Shown in pieces: positions 50,060-57,173 of a DNA stretch of 64,000 nt. This stretch comes from Fimenecus sp045594645 (lineage in GTDB: Bacteria > Bacillota > Clostridia > Oscillospirales > Acutalibacteraceae): the NCBI GenBank assembly GCA_045594645.1, contig JAZNYY010000043.1:29057-93056 (forward strand), read 5' to 3'. The notes below the pieces were generated by a model. That model searched no databases and had not been told where the DNA came from. It was given only the letters and a program-made list of their open reading frames with translations. Each line of letters opens with the position of its first letter. Within the stretch, counting starts at the first letter, position 1. A program made the translations under genes and the position numbers.

Positions 50060-50824
50060 ATGCTTCTTACAATTGACATTGGCAACACAAATATAAATCT
50101 CGGCATTTTTGACGGCGATGCTCTCACAATGAGCGCTCGTTTGGCTACTGACAGGCAAAAAACCGATGACCAGTTTGCCGTTGATTTTGTTAATATCTTT
50201 TCTGTTTATAACATAAAAACTGCTGATATTGAGGGCGCGGTGATTTCTTCGGTTGTGCCCGAAATCACAATACATATTAAAAACGCAGTTAAAAGACTTA
50301 CGGGCAAAAAGGTTATTGTGCTATCCCCCGGCGTTAAAACAGGGCTTAATATTATGATTGACAACCCTGCCCAGCTTGGTGCAGACTTGGCGGCAGGCGC
50401 AGTTGGTGCGGTGGCAGAATATGAATTGCCCGCATTTGTGGTTGACCTTGGCACAGCAACAAAGATTTTCGCAGTTGATGAAAACCGTGGCTTTCGCGGT
50501 TGTATGATTGCCCCCGGTGTTGCAATTTCAGTAAAGGCACTCACCGACACAAGCTCACTTTTACCCGCAATCAGCCTTGAGCCACCGAAAAAGGCTTGCG
50601 GAACAAACACCATTGAGAGTATGCAAAGCGGAATTGTGCTTGGCACGGCGGCTATGATTGACGGACTTCTTGACCGTTTTGCAGATGAGCTCGGCGAACC
50701 GAAAACAATTATCGCAACGGGCGGGCTTTCATCATTCATCACCCCCGTTTGCAAGCGAAAAATGATTTATGACGGCGACCTTATTTTAAAGGGACTTAAA
50801 GCTATATACGAGAAAAACAACTAA
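50060..50824 (+). CDS. coaX: Type III pantothenate kinase
   Basis: 254 aa; first step of coenzyme A synthesis, ATP-dependent and insensitive to CoA feedback. LLTIDIGNTNINLGIFDGD is the phosphate-1 motif, TDRQKTDDQFAVD the conserved segment, VDLGTATKIFAVDENRGFRGCMIAPGV the phosphate-2 region, and IIATGGLSSF the adenosine motif. The ATG at 50060 follows GAGGTG. An ECF S-component lies downstream on the same strand. Confidence 0.95.
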   Translation: MLLTIDIGNTNINLGIFDGDALTMSARLATDRQKTDDQFAVDFVNIFSVYNIKTADIEGAVISSVVPEITIHIKNAVKRLTGKKVIVLSPGVKTGLNIMIDNPAQLGADLAAGAVGAVAEYELPAFVVDLGTATKIFAVDENRGFRGCMIAPGVAISVKALTDTSSLLPAISLEPPKKACGTNTIESMQSGIVLGTAAMIDGLLDRFADELGEPKTIIATGGLSSFITPVCKRKMIYDGDLILKGLKAIYEKNN

Positions 50825-50859
50825 ATAGAATATTTATACCACAAGCGTATTATCCTTTC

Positions 50860-50905
50860 CACCTCATCCACCGCAAGCGGACCCCCTTCCCCTCAAGGGG
50901 AAGGC
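50860..50905. repeat. Repeat family A half-copy A6
   Basis: CACCTCATCC, CCGCAAGCGG and CTTCCCCTCAAGGGGAAGG, one arm only, between coaX and the ECF gene. Its counterpart arm is absent. Confidence 0.88.
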
Positions 50906-50968
50906 AATATTCGTCAATATTTGCGTTGTATCTTGGGGTACCGAGAACAGCAGCAAGGAGGAATATAT

Positions 50969-51580
50969 ATGTCAGCAAACAAAGGGTTGAGCAAGGGTAA
51001 AATCCTTTCGCTCACCGAAAACGCTATGCTCGCGGCAATTGTTGTGCTGATGGCATTCACACCCGTTGGGTACTTGCAGATAGGTCTTGTAAAAATGACC
51101 TTCATCATGATTCCCGTAGCGGTTGGTGCTATCACATTGGGCGAAAAATCAGGCGCATTTTTAGGGCTTGTATTCGGTATTACAAGCTTTGTGCAATGCT
51201 TTGGGCTTGATATTTTCGGCACAACGCTTATGAGCATTAATCCTATTTACACATTTATTATGTGTCTTGTCCCCCGCGTGCTTATGGGGTATCTTTGCGG
51301 GCTTGTCTACAAAGCTCTTGCAAAGCTCAAAAAAGGTGTTGCAGTTGTAGTTGCAAGCCTTTCTGCCCCCATCTTCAACACCGTATTCTTTATGACATTG
51401 CTTATGCTTTTCTTCGGCAACAGCGATTACATAATGAGTATGCGTGCAGGCACAGAAAATCTTTGGGCATTTTTAGCCGCCTTTGTGGGACTTAACGGTA
51501 TTATGGAGATTGTAACTACCGTTTTGATTGCACCGCCCGTAGCCTTGGCAGTTGAAAAGGCAGTTAAAAGCTTCAAATAA
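50969..51580 (+). CDS. ECF transporter S-component, probably for pantothenate
   Basis: 203 aa, five to six hydrophobic segments; substrate-binding subunit of a vitamin importer that shares its energy-coupling module with other systems. ENAMLAAIVVLMAFTPVGYLQIGLVKMTFIMIPVAVGAITLGEKSGAFLGLVFGITSF is typical of the family. AAGGAGG precedes the ATG. Lying behind coaX, it most likely takes up pantothenate (PanT type); this is context inference. The ATPase and T-components are not in the window. Confidence 0.85.
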   Translation: MSANKGLSKGKILSLTENAMLAAIVVLMAFTPVGYLQIGLVKMTFIMIPVAVGAITLGEKSGAFLGLVFGITSFVQCFGLDIFGTTLMSINPIYTFIMCLVPRVLMGYLCGLVYKALAKLKKGVAVVVASLSAPIFNTVFFMTLLMLFFGNSDYIMSMRAGTENLWAFLAAFVGLNGIMEIVTTVLIAPPVALAVEKAVKSFK

Positions 51581-51689
51581 GCAAAAAAAATACCGCTTGG
51601 CTAAAAGATAACATCCAATAAGGAAGTATTTCTCTAAAATAAGAGGATTTTGTCGTGTAATTTCCCTGCTTCTAACTGCATAAGACAAA

Positions 51690-51740
51690 ACCACCTGAAG
51701 AAGAACGAAAAATTCTTTTTTTCAGGTGGTATCTTTTTTT
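51690..51740 (+). terminator. Intrinsic terminator after the ECF gene
   Basis: ACCACCTGAA / TTCAGGTGGT outer stem with an inner GAAGAA / TTCTT pairing, followed by ATCTTTTTTT. It ends the coaX-ECF transcript. Confidence 0.88.
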
Positions 51741-51910
51741 GTGAAGTTTCAAACCTATGGTTTGAAGTGAAGTTGTAATAAATTACAGTGAAGTATTCGC
51801 CTTTTAGGGCAAAAGTGAAGTTAAGTTTGCCCGTAAAACACTTGCGAAGCAAACTTCACTACGAAGTAACTTCACTGCCTTAAGGTAACTTCACTTGCCC
51901 ATCATGGCAA
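51741..51910. repeat. Palindromic array of GTGAAGT/ACTTCAC heptamers separated by hairpins
   Basis: GTGAAGT occurs at 51741, 51767, 51788 and 51815, and its complement ACTTCAC at 51853, 51869 and 51888. Between neighbouring copies lies a different small hairpin each time (TTCAAACC/GGTTTGAA, TGTAAT/ATTACA, GCC/GGC, TAC/GTA, CCTT/AAGG), plus TTGCC/GGCAA after the last. The centre is AAGTTTGC / GCAAACTT (51823-51830, 51849-51856). The whole folds as one long stem with side hairpins. Together with the terminator it accounts for the 404-base gap between the ECF and ylmH-like genes. Confidence 0.85.
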
Positions 51911-51984
51911 ACTTAGTTTCGGCACAGCGTGGTGCATTATTCAGAATACTGCCTTATGTGGCTATGCCCAAAGTCAAGCGATTT

Positions 51985-52731
51985 TTATTTGAATATGTCT
52001 ATACTTATTACAAGTCTGTCTTTTTTGGTATGACGAAGAACGCCATTGTAAATAAAGCGACCAAATCCGCGGACAGAAATTTTGTCGCCCATATTAACAA
52101 CTGCCGAAGCCCGTGTTTCTGCCTTGCCGTTTATGAACACCCTTTCGTGCTCAAAATAGGGCAACACCTTACTTCGCGAAAGATTATAAACCGCAGCGAC
52201 AATCACGTCAAGTCTTTCTGACGACACAATCAGTTCAATATTTTCGGGCTGTGGCAATGCGTTCTGCGGAATTTCATCAGTTATTATGCACTCAACGGTT
52301 GTGTGCTTTACTTGCGTGAGATTTTCAATTATATAATCAGCGATTGTGTCAAGACAGAATAAATATCCTTTGTTTTCGCTGATTATTATATCACCCAACA
52401 CCTCACGACGAATTCCCAAACCCATAAGAGAGCCCAAAAAGTCGCGGTGAGTGAGTTCATCAGCAAATTTCTGATTGATGGGCTCAATGAGTATACATTT
52501 TATGGGGTAATCGGTATTATCGGCAAAATATTCCCTGTCGCCGAAGCAGGCAACAGAGCGTTCTGCGCCCTTATAACCACCCCAGAGATTGACGGATACT
52601 GGAAAACGGCAGGCGAAAAGCTCCGATACTTCGGAAATGCCGAGAAAATCAGAATATACCGTGTAGCCACGCTCGTTTGAACGCCCAGCCAAATCTTCAA
52701 ACCTTTTTTGCTTATCTGTCAAATTAATCAC
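51985..52731 (-). CDS. S4-domain RNA-binding protein (YlmH-like)
   Basis: 248 aa. C-terminal S4 domain (SERLDVIVAAVYNLSRSKVLPYFEHERVFINGKAETRASAVVNMGDKISVRGFGRF). The N-terminal part matches the YlmH type, linked in Firmicutes to cell division and to rescue of stalled 50S subunits. The start overlaps the AlaX-like stop by eight bases. It is not next to ylm/div genes here, which is unusual for this family. Confidence 0.87.
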   Translation of the reverse strand: MINLTDKQKRFEDLAGRSNERGYTVYSDFLGISEVSELFACRFPVSVNLWGGYKGAERSVACFGDREYFADNTDYPIKCILIEPINQKFADELTHRDFLGSLMGLGIRREVLGDIIISENKGYLFCLDTIADYIIENLTQVKHTTVECIITDEIPQNALPQPENIELIVSSERLDVIVAAVYNLSRSKVLPYFEHERVFINGKAETRASAVVNMGDKISVRGFGRFIYNGVLRHTKKDRLVISIDIFK

Positions 52732-53869
52732 CGAAATACTTTAAAATATCAGCCTTTGTTCCTACAATTTTGCCCTGTGCATATAAATCTCTGCCCCCGC
52801 CCTTGCCGTTAAAAGTTTGATTGAGTTTTTGCACTTTTTCGCGTACTGAGTTTTCTTTACTTGCGACAATGTAAATATAATTATCACCGTCAGTATTTGA
52901 AAAAGCATAGCAATAGTCGAATTCATCAATTAAGGTGTTTGAGCAGTTTCGCAATTCATCATAAGAGGCATTATTCACGAACACGCAAACACCGTCATTA
53001 ATTGGATGTTTTTCCATCTGCAAGAGAGCTAATTCTGCTGAAAGCTTTTTATTTTCGTATTTTACTGAATTCAATTCATTATGAATTCTATCAACAGCCT
53101 CAACGGTTTCTGTTCTCTTTGCAGAGAGCAAATTCATTATTGCTTTTGTTGAATTATGGACTCCGCAATAATCATTAAAGGCTAAAAGACCTGCAACCAT
53201 TTCAATTCTTGTGCCTTTTTTATAAGGTATAAAGCCAAGTATTTTTATAACACCGATTTCGCCCGTATTTGCCACATGTGGCGCACAACAGGCACACAAA
53301 TCATAGTCTTCAATCTCTACAAGACGCACATTTTCAGTTATATCAAGCTTACTGCGATAATCGTAATTTGCAAGCTCATCGGCTAACGGAAGCATAACAT
53401 TGATTTTCTTGTTTGCATAAATTGCTTTGTTGGCTTCAAGCTCGATTTTTTTGATATCCTCTTCAGCGAGAGGGCCGTCGCAATCAAGAGTTACAAGGCT
53501 GTCATTCAAATGAAAGCCCACATTGTTGTATCCGCAAAGATTATGAATTATACCCGACACAAGATGCTCGGCAGAGTGGTTTTGCATACGCGAAAAACGA
53601 GTGTCCCAATCAATTGCACACTCTACAGTTTTGCCGATTTGCAGTGCTTTATCAACCTTATGGAAAACTATTCCATCTTTAATATGCACATCAAACACAT
53701 TGACATCTTCAATTTTACCCGTATCCGCAGGTTGTCCGCCACCCTCGGCAAAAAATGCAGTTTGGTCAAGTACAACAAAAATTTCACCGTCTTTTTCATC
53801 GCAAGAAATCACCGTCGCGGTAAACTCTTTTATATATGAATTTGTTTCGTACAATTTAATTGTGGGCAT
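52724..53869 (-). CDS. Alanyl-tRNA editing protein, AlaX-L/AlaXp type with DHHA1 domain
   Basis: 381 aa. Resembles the editing half of alanyl-tRNA synthetase: TAFFAEGGGQPADTG, the metal motifs HSAEH and CACCAPH, a coiled-coil linker, and a C-terminal DHHA1 domain (NGKGGGRDLYAQGKI). It hydrolyses Ser- or Gly-tRNA-Ala. No aminoacylation domain, so it is a trans-editing protein. Translationally coupled to the ylmH-like gene downstream. Confidence 0.9.
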   Translation of the reverse strand: MPTIKLYETNSYIKEFTATVISCDEKDGEIFVVLDQTAFFAEGGGQPADTGKIEDVNVFDVHIKDGIVFHKVDKALQIGKTVECAIDWDTRFSRMQNHSAEHLVSGIIHNLCGYNNVGFHLNDSLVTLDCDGPLAEEDIKKIELEANKAIYANKKINVMLPLADELANYDYRSKLDITENVRLVEIEDYDLCACCAPHVANTGEIGVIKILGFIPYKKGTRIEMVAGLLAFNDYCGVHNSTKAIMNLLSAKRTETVEAVDRIHNELNSVKYENKKLSAELALLQMEKHPINDGVCVFVNNASYDELRNCSNTLIDEFDYCYAFSNTDGDNYIYIVASKENSVREKVQKLNQTFNGKGGGRDLYAQGKIVGTKADILKYFGD

Positions 53870-53905
53870 AAAAACACCGCCTTAATTTAATGCATATATT
53901 TTAGC

Positions 53906-53936
53906 AAAAAATAATGGCGGGAGCAAGCCCCCGCCC
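53906..53936 (-). terminator. Intrinsic terminator of fba
   Basis: GGCGGG / CCCGCC stem (53916-53935) followed on the minus strand by an A/T-rich run ending in TTTTTT, 20 bases past the aldolase stop. Confidence 0.82.
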
Positions 53937-53955
53937 TACAATGCAATAAAATTGA

Positions 53956-54822
53956 TTATGCTTTATCCTTTGAGCCGAAAAGCTCAATCTTCTCGCGAAC
54001 TGTAGCCTTAATAGCTTCTGCACCGGGAGCTAAAAGCTTTCTTGGGTCAAATCCCTTGCCCTGAAGGTCTTTGCCTTCTTCAATATACTTTCTTGTTGCT
54101 TCCTGGAATGCGAGCTGGCACTCTGTGTTAACATTGATTTTTGAGACGCCGAGAGAGATAGCCTTTTTAATCATATCTGCAGGAATACCTGTACCTCCGT
54201 GAAGAACAAGAGGCATTGTGCCTGTTTTTTCCTGAACTGCTGCAAGTGTATCAAATGAAAGACCTGCCCAGTTTTCAGGATATTTACCATGGATATTACC
54301 GATACCTGCTGCGAGCAGTGTAACGCCGAGGCCAGCAATCATTTTGCACTCGTTGGGGTCAGCGCATCCGCCTGCACCAACGACGCCGTCCTCTTCGCCG
54401 CCGATTGAACCAACTTCAGCCTCAATTGAAAGACCTTTTTCTTCACAAATTGCAACTAATTCTTTTGTCTTTGCAATGTTTTCGTCGATTGGATAGTGAG
54501 AGCCGTCGAACATAATTGAGCTAAAGCCTGCTTCGATACAAGCCTTTGCGCCTTCGTATGAGCCGTGGTCAAGATGAAGAGCAACAGGAACTGTAATGTT
54601 AAGTCCTTCAAGCATACCCTCAACCATACCTACAACTGTTTTGTAGCCACACATATATTTGCCTGCACCCTCAGATACACCGAGAATAACAGGAGAATTC
54701 ATCTCTTGTGCAGTGAGAAGAATTGACTTAGTCCACTCAAGGTTATTGATATTGAACTGACCTACTGCGTAGTGACCAGCTTTTGCTTTTGTAAGCATTT
54801 CTTTTGCATTTACTAATGGCAT
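53956..54822 (-). CDS. fba: Class II fructose-bisphosphate aldolase
   Basis: 288 aa zinc aldolase of glycolysis, cutting fructose-1,6-bisphosphate. LHLDHGSYEGAKACIEAGFSSIMFDGSHYP contains the zinc His and catalytic Asp; GNIHGKYP and LHGGTGIPADMIKKAI supply further ligands and the phosphate site. Normal length for the GatY/KbaY/FbaA group, so tagatose-bisphosphate remains a second possible substrate. Single-gene unit with its own terminator. Confidence 0.94.
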   Translation of the reverse strand: MPLVNAKEMLTKAKAGHYAVGQFNINNLEWTKSILLTAQEMNSPVILGVSEGAGKYMCGYKTVVGMVEGMLEGLNITVPVALHLDHGSYEGAKACIEAGFSSIMFDGSHYPIDENIAKTKELVAICEEKGLSIEAEVGSIGGEEDGVVGAGGCADPNECKMIAGLGVTLLAAGIGNIHGKYPENWAGLSFDTLAAVQEKTGTMPLVLHGGTGIPADMIKKAISLGVSKINVNTECQLAFQEATRKYIEEGKDLQGKGFDPRKLLAPGAEAIKATVREKIELFGSKDKA

Positions 54823-54935
54823 AATTTAATACACTCCTATAAAAAATTTCCGCAATTATTATATATCACCTCTCTCTAAATGTCAACAAATTAACAAAAT
54901 TAATGCAACTGAATAGTATAAAAAGAGGTGGTATT

Positions 54936-55979
54936 ATGAAAAAGTTTTTTTCAAGTATTCTTTGCAGTAACGGTTACTGCTGTGCATACAATACAATTTA
55001 TAAAAAAGACCCATCGGCAAGAGTATTTTTAATACACGGCGGTGACGATTTTGAACGAGCCGTATTCTTTGAGCGTCTTATCAAAAATCTCCGCGGATAT
55101 AATATTACACTTTTTAACCCCTTTTATGACGAAACTACAGACGGAATTTATATAGAAAACACAAATACCTACATATTATCCGACGGCGGATACAACAGAA
55201 TTTCGCCCATTTTACCTGAAATATGGGAAAAGTATTACTCTGCTGTAGGCGAAAAAAATTATCCTCTTGATTTGCGCCGTGAAATTCTGATTTTAAAGGC
55301 AAAAGAGAATAATCATTATAAAAAAGCTTGTGAAATATTAAAAAACGCCTCACGAGTGCGCGAAAAAATTCACGGTGAGGTGTCTATATTTTTAAATGAC
55401 GACAAACTTATAAATTATATCAACCGATTTTGTTCCCGTTATCTTCGCGAAGCAAAAAGCAATGGCAACAGCAAGGTAAGGCTTTTGAGTTCGTTTACTC
55501 CCCTTGGACTTCACACGTATTACGACACGCTTTTTGAACACACAGAAAAAACTGTTGAATTCAACGACAAATCGGGATTTGCGGGCTCGGTATTTTTGGG
55601 CGTTTTAAAAGATTACGCTCTGCGTGCGAAAATCCCCGTAATTATGAGCCCTGCGTATTTTTCGGGGGATATTCCGCAAATTTTGATTTTCCCCACCATC
55701 GATTTAAGCGTAATAGTAACCGATGAAATACGCAAATTACCCTTTGAGCCTGCAGAAAGAGTTACCGCCACAAGATTTTTAAGCGATGAAAATGTGATTT
55801 CAAGCGAAAAAATCGAGGCATTGATTTCAATTGAGAACAAATTGTTTGAAAACGCGGTTTTATCAATTTACGAAGGTCGCGACTGCAGATTTAAGTATAA
55901 TGATTTGGCGAAAGGGTATTCAAACGGTGATAAAGCAAAAGAAAATGCGGATAAATTAACAGAAAAATTATTCAATTAA
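54936..55979 (+). CDS. Degenerate P-loop NTPase-like protein of unknown function
   Basis: 347 aa. The segment ARVFLIHGGDDFERAVFFERLIKNLRG sits where a group of conserved Clostridia/Bacillus ATPases has a GGPGTGKS Walker A; here Gly-Lys-Ser is lost. TTDGIYIENTNTYILSDGG matches the DGVxIPxxxxAIxDGTAPH block of the same group. A second, half-conserved copy follows (GSVFLGVLKDYALRAKIPVIMSP ... IPQILIFPTIDLSVIV). It seems to be a relative that no longer binds ATP in the usual way. GAGGTGG before the ATG at 54936. Family link is by eye and moderate. Confidence 0.6.
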   Translation: MKKFFSSILCSNGYCCAYNTIYKKDPSARVFLIHGGDDFERAVFFERLIKNLRGYNITLFNPFYDETTDGIYIENTNTYILSDGGYNRISPILPEIWEKYYSAVGEKNYPLDLRREILILKAKENNHYKKACEILKNASRVREKIHGEVSIFLNDDKLINYINRFCSRYLREAKSNGNSKVRLLSSFTPLGLHTYYDTLFEHTEKTVEFNDKSGFAGSVFLGVLKDYALRAKIPVIMSPAYFSGDIPQILIFPTIDLSVIVTDEIRKLPFEPAERVTATRFLSDENVISSEKIEALISIENKLFENAVLSIYEGRDCRFKYNDLAKGYSNGDKAKENADKLTEKLFN

Positions 55980-55981
55980 AC

Positions 55982-56011
55982 AAAAAAAGCCTCCCAAAAA
56001 CTTGGGAGGCG
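55982..56011 (-). terminator. Intrinsic terminator of the rpsF-ssb-rpsR operon
   Basis: GCCTCCC / GGGAGGC stem with an 8-nt loop and, on the minus strand, a run of seven T (55982-55988). Lies ten bases past the rpsR stop and right behind the converging gene at 54936. Confidence 0.87.
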
Positions 56012-56020
56012 GACTTTTAA

Positions 56021-56263
56021 TTAGTCATTTGTGTAGGGCATAAGAGCAATCTGACGAGCTCTCTTGATAGCTGTTGTAAGCTCTCTCTGGTGGTATGCGC
56101 AAGTACCTGTTACACGGCGGGGAAGAATCTTTGCTCTGTCTGATGTGTAACGGCGGAGCTTTGCTGTATCTTTGTAGTCGATTGTTTCAACCTTTTCTAC
56201 ACAGAATGCGCAAACTTTTTTGCGACCTTTTCTGTTAGGTCTTGCATTCTTATCGTATGCCAT
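56021..56263 (-). CDS. rpsR: 30S ribosomal protein S18
   Basis: 80 aa. KVCAFCVEKVETIDYKDTAKLRRYTSDRAKILPRRVTGTCAYHQRELTTAIKRARQIALMPY is the S18 core; the CxxC suggests the zinc-binding form. Third gene of rpsF-ssb-rpsR. Binds S6 and 16S rRNA. GGAGG precedes the ATG. Confidence 0.97.
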   Translation of the reverse strand: MAYDKNARPNRKGRKKVCAFCVEKVETIDYKDTAKLRRYTSDRAKILPRRVTGTCAYHQRELTTAIKRARQIALMPYTND

Positions 56264-56285
56264 TATAGTTTCCTCCTATTAGAAA

Positions 56286-56753
56286 TCAGAATGGGAGTCC
56301 TTCGTCATCATCTGCACCGAAGGGAAATCCCTGGTTGTCATCGGGTAAAACTGAAAAGCTGCCTGCGTTTGCGCTCTGATAAGAAACAGCGGGTGCTGAA
56401 TCCTGTCTCTGTGCGCCAAATGTGCTGCCGCTTTCGTTTTTGCTGCCGCAGAATGAAACATTATCTGCAACAATTTCAACTGCTGTGCGCTTGTTGCCGT
56501 TTTTGTCTTCATAGTTGCGTGTCTGGATTGAGCCCTGAACTGCAATCATCTGTCCCTTTTTAAAATAGCGGGAAACAAAATCAGCAGTACCGCGCCATGC
56601 AACAACATTGATGAAGTCTGTTTGTCTTTCATCGCCGCTCTTGTAGTTGCGGTCAACAGCTACTGTGAAGCTTGTTACGGAAAGGCCTGTCTGAGTTGTG
56701 CGAAGCTCGGGGTCGGCAGTAAGTCTGCCCATAATAATTGCTGTATTCAACAT
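56286..56753 (-). CDS. ssb: Single-stranded DNA-binding protein
   Basis: 155 aa OB-fold protein for replication and repair. MLNTAIIMGRLTADPELRTTQTGLSVTSFTVAV and FINVVAWRGTADFVSRYFKKGQMIAVQGSI are conserved; the flexible middle is followed by the acidic tip GADDDEGLPF that recruits partner proteins. Lies between rpsF and rpsR, the usual Firmicutes order. No LexA box is seen in front of this operon. Confidence 0.97.
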   Translation of the reverse strand: MLNTAIIMGRLTADPELRTTQTGLSVTSFTVAVDRNYKSGDERQTDFINVVAWRGTADFVSRYFKKGQMIAVQGSIQTRNYEDKNGNKRTAVEIVADNVSFCGSKNESGSTFGAQRQDSAPAVSYQSANAGSFSVLPDDNQGFPFGADDDEGLPF

Positions 56754-56770
56754 TTTTCTTTTCCTCCGAA

Positions 56771-57049
56771 TTACTTCTTAACGATTAATGTGCGAAGAAC
56801 ACCGTCAGTGATTTTCGCAACACGGTCAAGCTCTGCGGGGAACTCGGGGTTTGCCTCGTAATTATAGAGAACATAATAACCCTCTGCCTCGTAGTTGATA
56901 AGGTATGCGAGCTTTCTCTTGCCCCACTCATCAACGCTTTCAAGAGTGCCGTTTGACTCAACAAGAGCCTTGAACTTTTCTACAAGCTCTTTTGCAGCTT
57001 CTTCACCCTTCTTGAGTGAGAAAACCATAATTGTCTCGTATTTTGACAT
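56771..57049 (-). CDS. rpsF: 30S ribosomal protein S6
   Basis: 92 aa from the ATG at 57049, with AAGGAGG before it; MSKYETIMVFSLKKGEEA is the normal start, and a 33-codon longer frame runs through the leader. WGKRKLAYLINYEAEGYYVLYNYEA is the S6 core. First gene of the operon; S6 and S18 may bind the leader to control it. Confidence 0.96.
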   Translation of the reverse strand: MSKYETIMVFSLKKGEEAAKELVEKFKALVESNGTLESVDEWGKRKLAYLINYEAEGYYVLYNYEANPEFPAELDRVAKITDGVLRTLIVKK

Positions 57050-57133
57050 TCTTTTACACCTCCTTATGGACTTTGCCCCCCGAACTCTCCTCGGGAGGAA
57101 GGATATGGGATAGATAAATTTTCCCATAGCAAA
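57050..57133 (-). promoter_or_regulatory. Leader of rpsF, candidate S6:S18-binding structure
   Basis: About 80 bases on the minus strand between promoter and ATG. A GC-rich hairpin (CCTCCCGA / TTCGGGGGG, 57074-57098) and flanking ATCCCAT / ATGGGAT-type pairing near 57105-57130 resemble the general plan of S6:S18 leader motifs. The match is by general shape only, not a verified consensus. Confidence 0.45.
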
Positions 57134-57138
57134 TATGA

Positions 57139-57173
57139 ATTTTATCAAAAAAAGGCTTGAATGTCAAGCCTTT
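57139..57173 (-). promoter_or_regulatory. Overlapping terminator and rpsF promoter
   Basis: On the minus strand -35 TTGACA (57162-57167), 17 bp, -10 TAAAAT (57139-57144). The -35 lies inside the hairpin GGCTTGA / TCAAGCC with a 3-nt loop and T-run that ends the upstream O-antigen-ligase-like gene, whose TGA stop is also part of the stem. Stop codon, terminator and promoter share about 35 bases. Confidence 0.75.

Noticed and set aside
51741..51910. CRISPR array
   Set aside because: The repeated unit is only seven bases, spacers are self-pairing hairpins of unequal length, the second half is inverted, and no cas genes are near.
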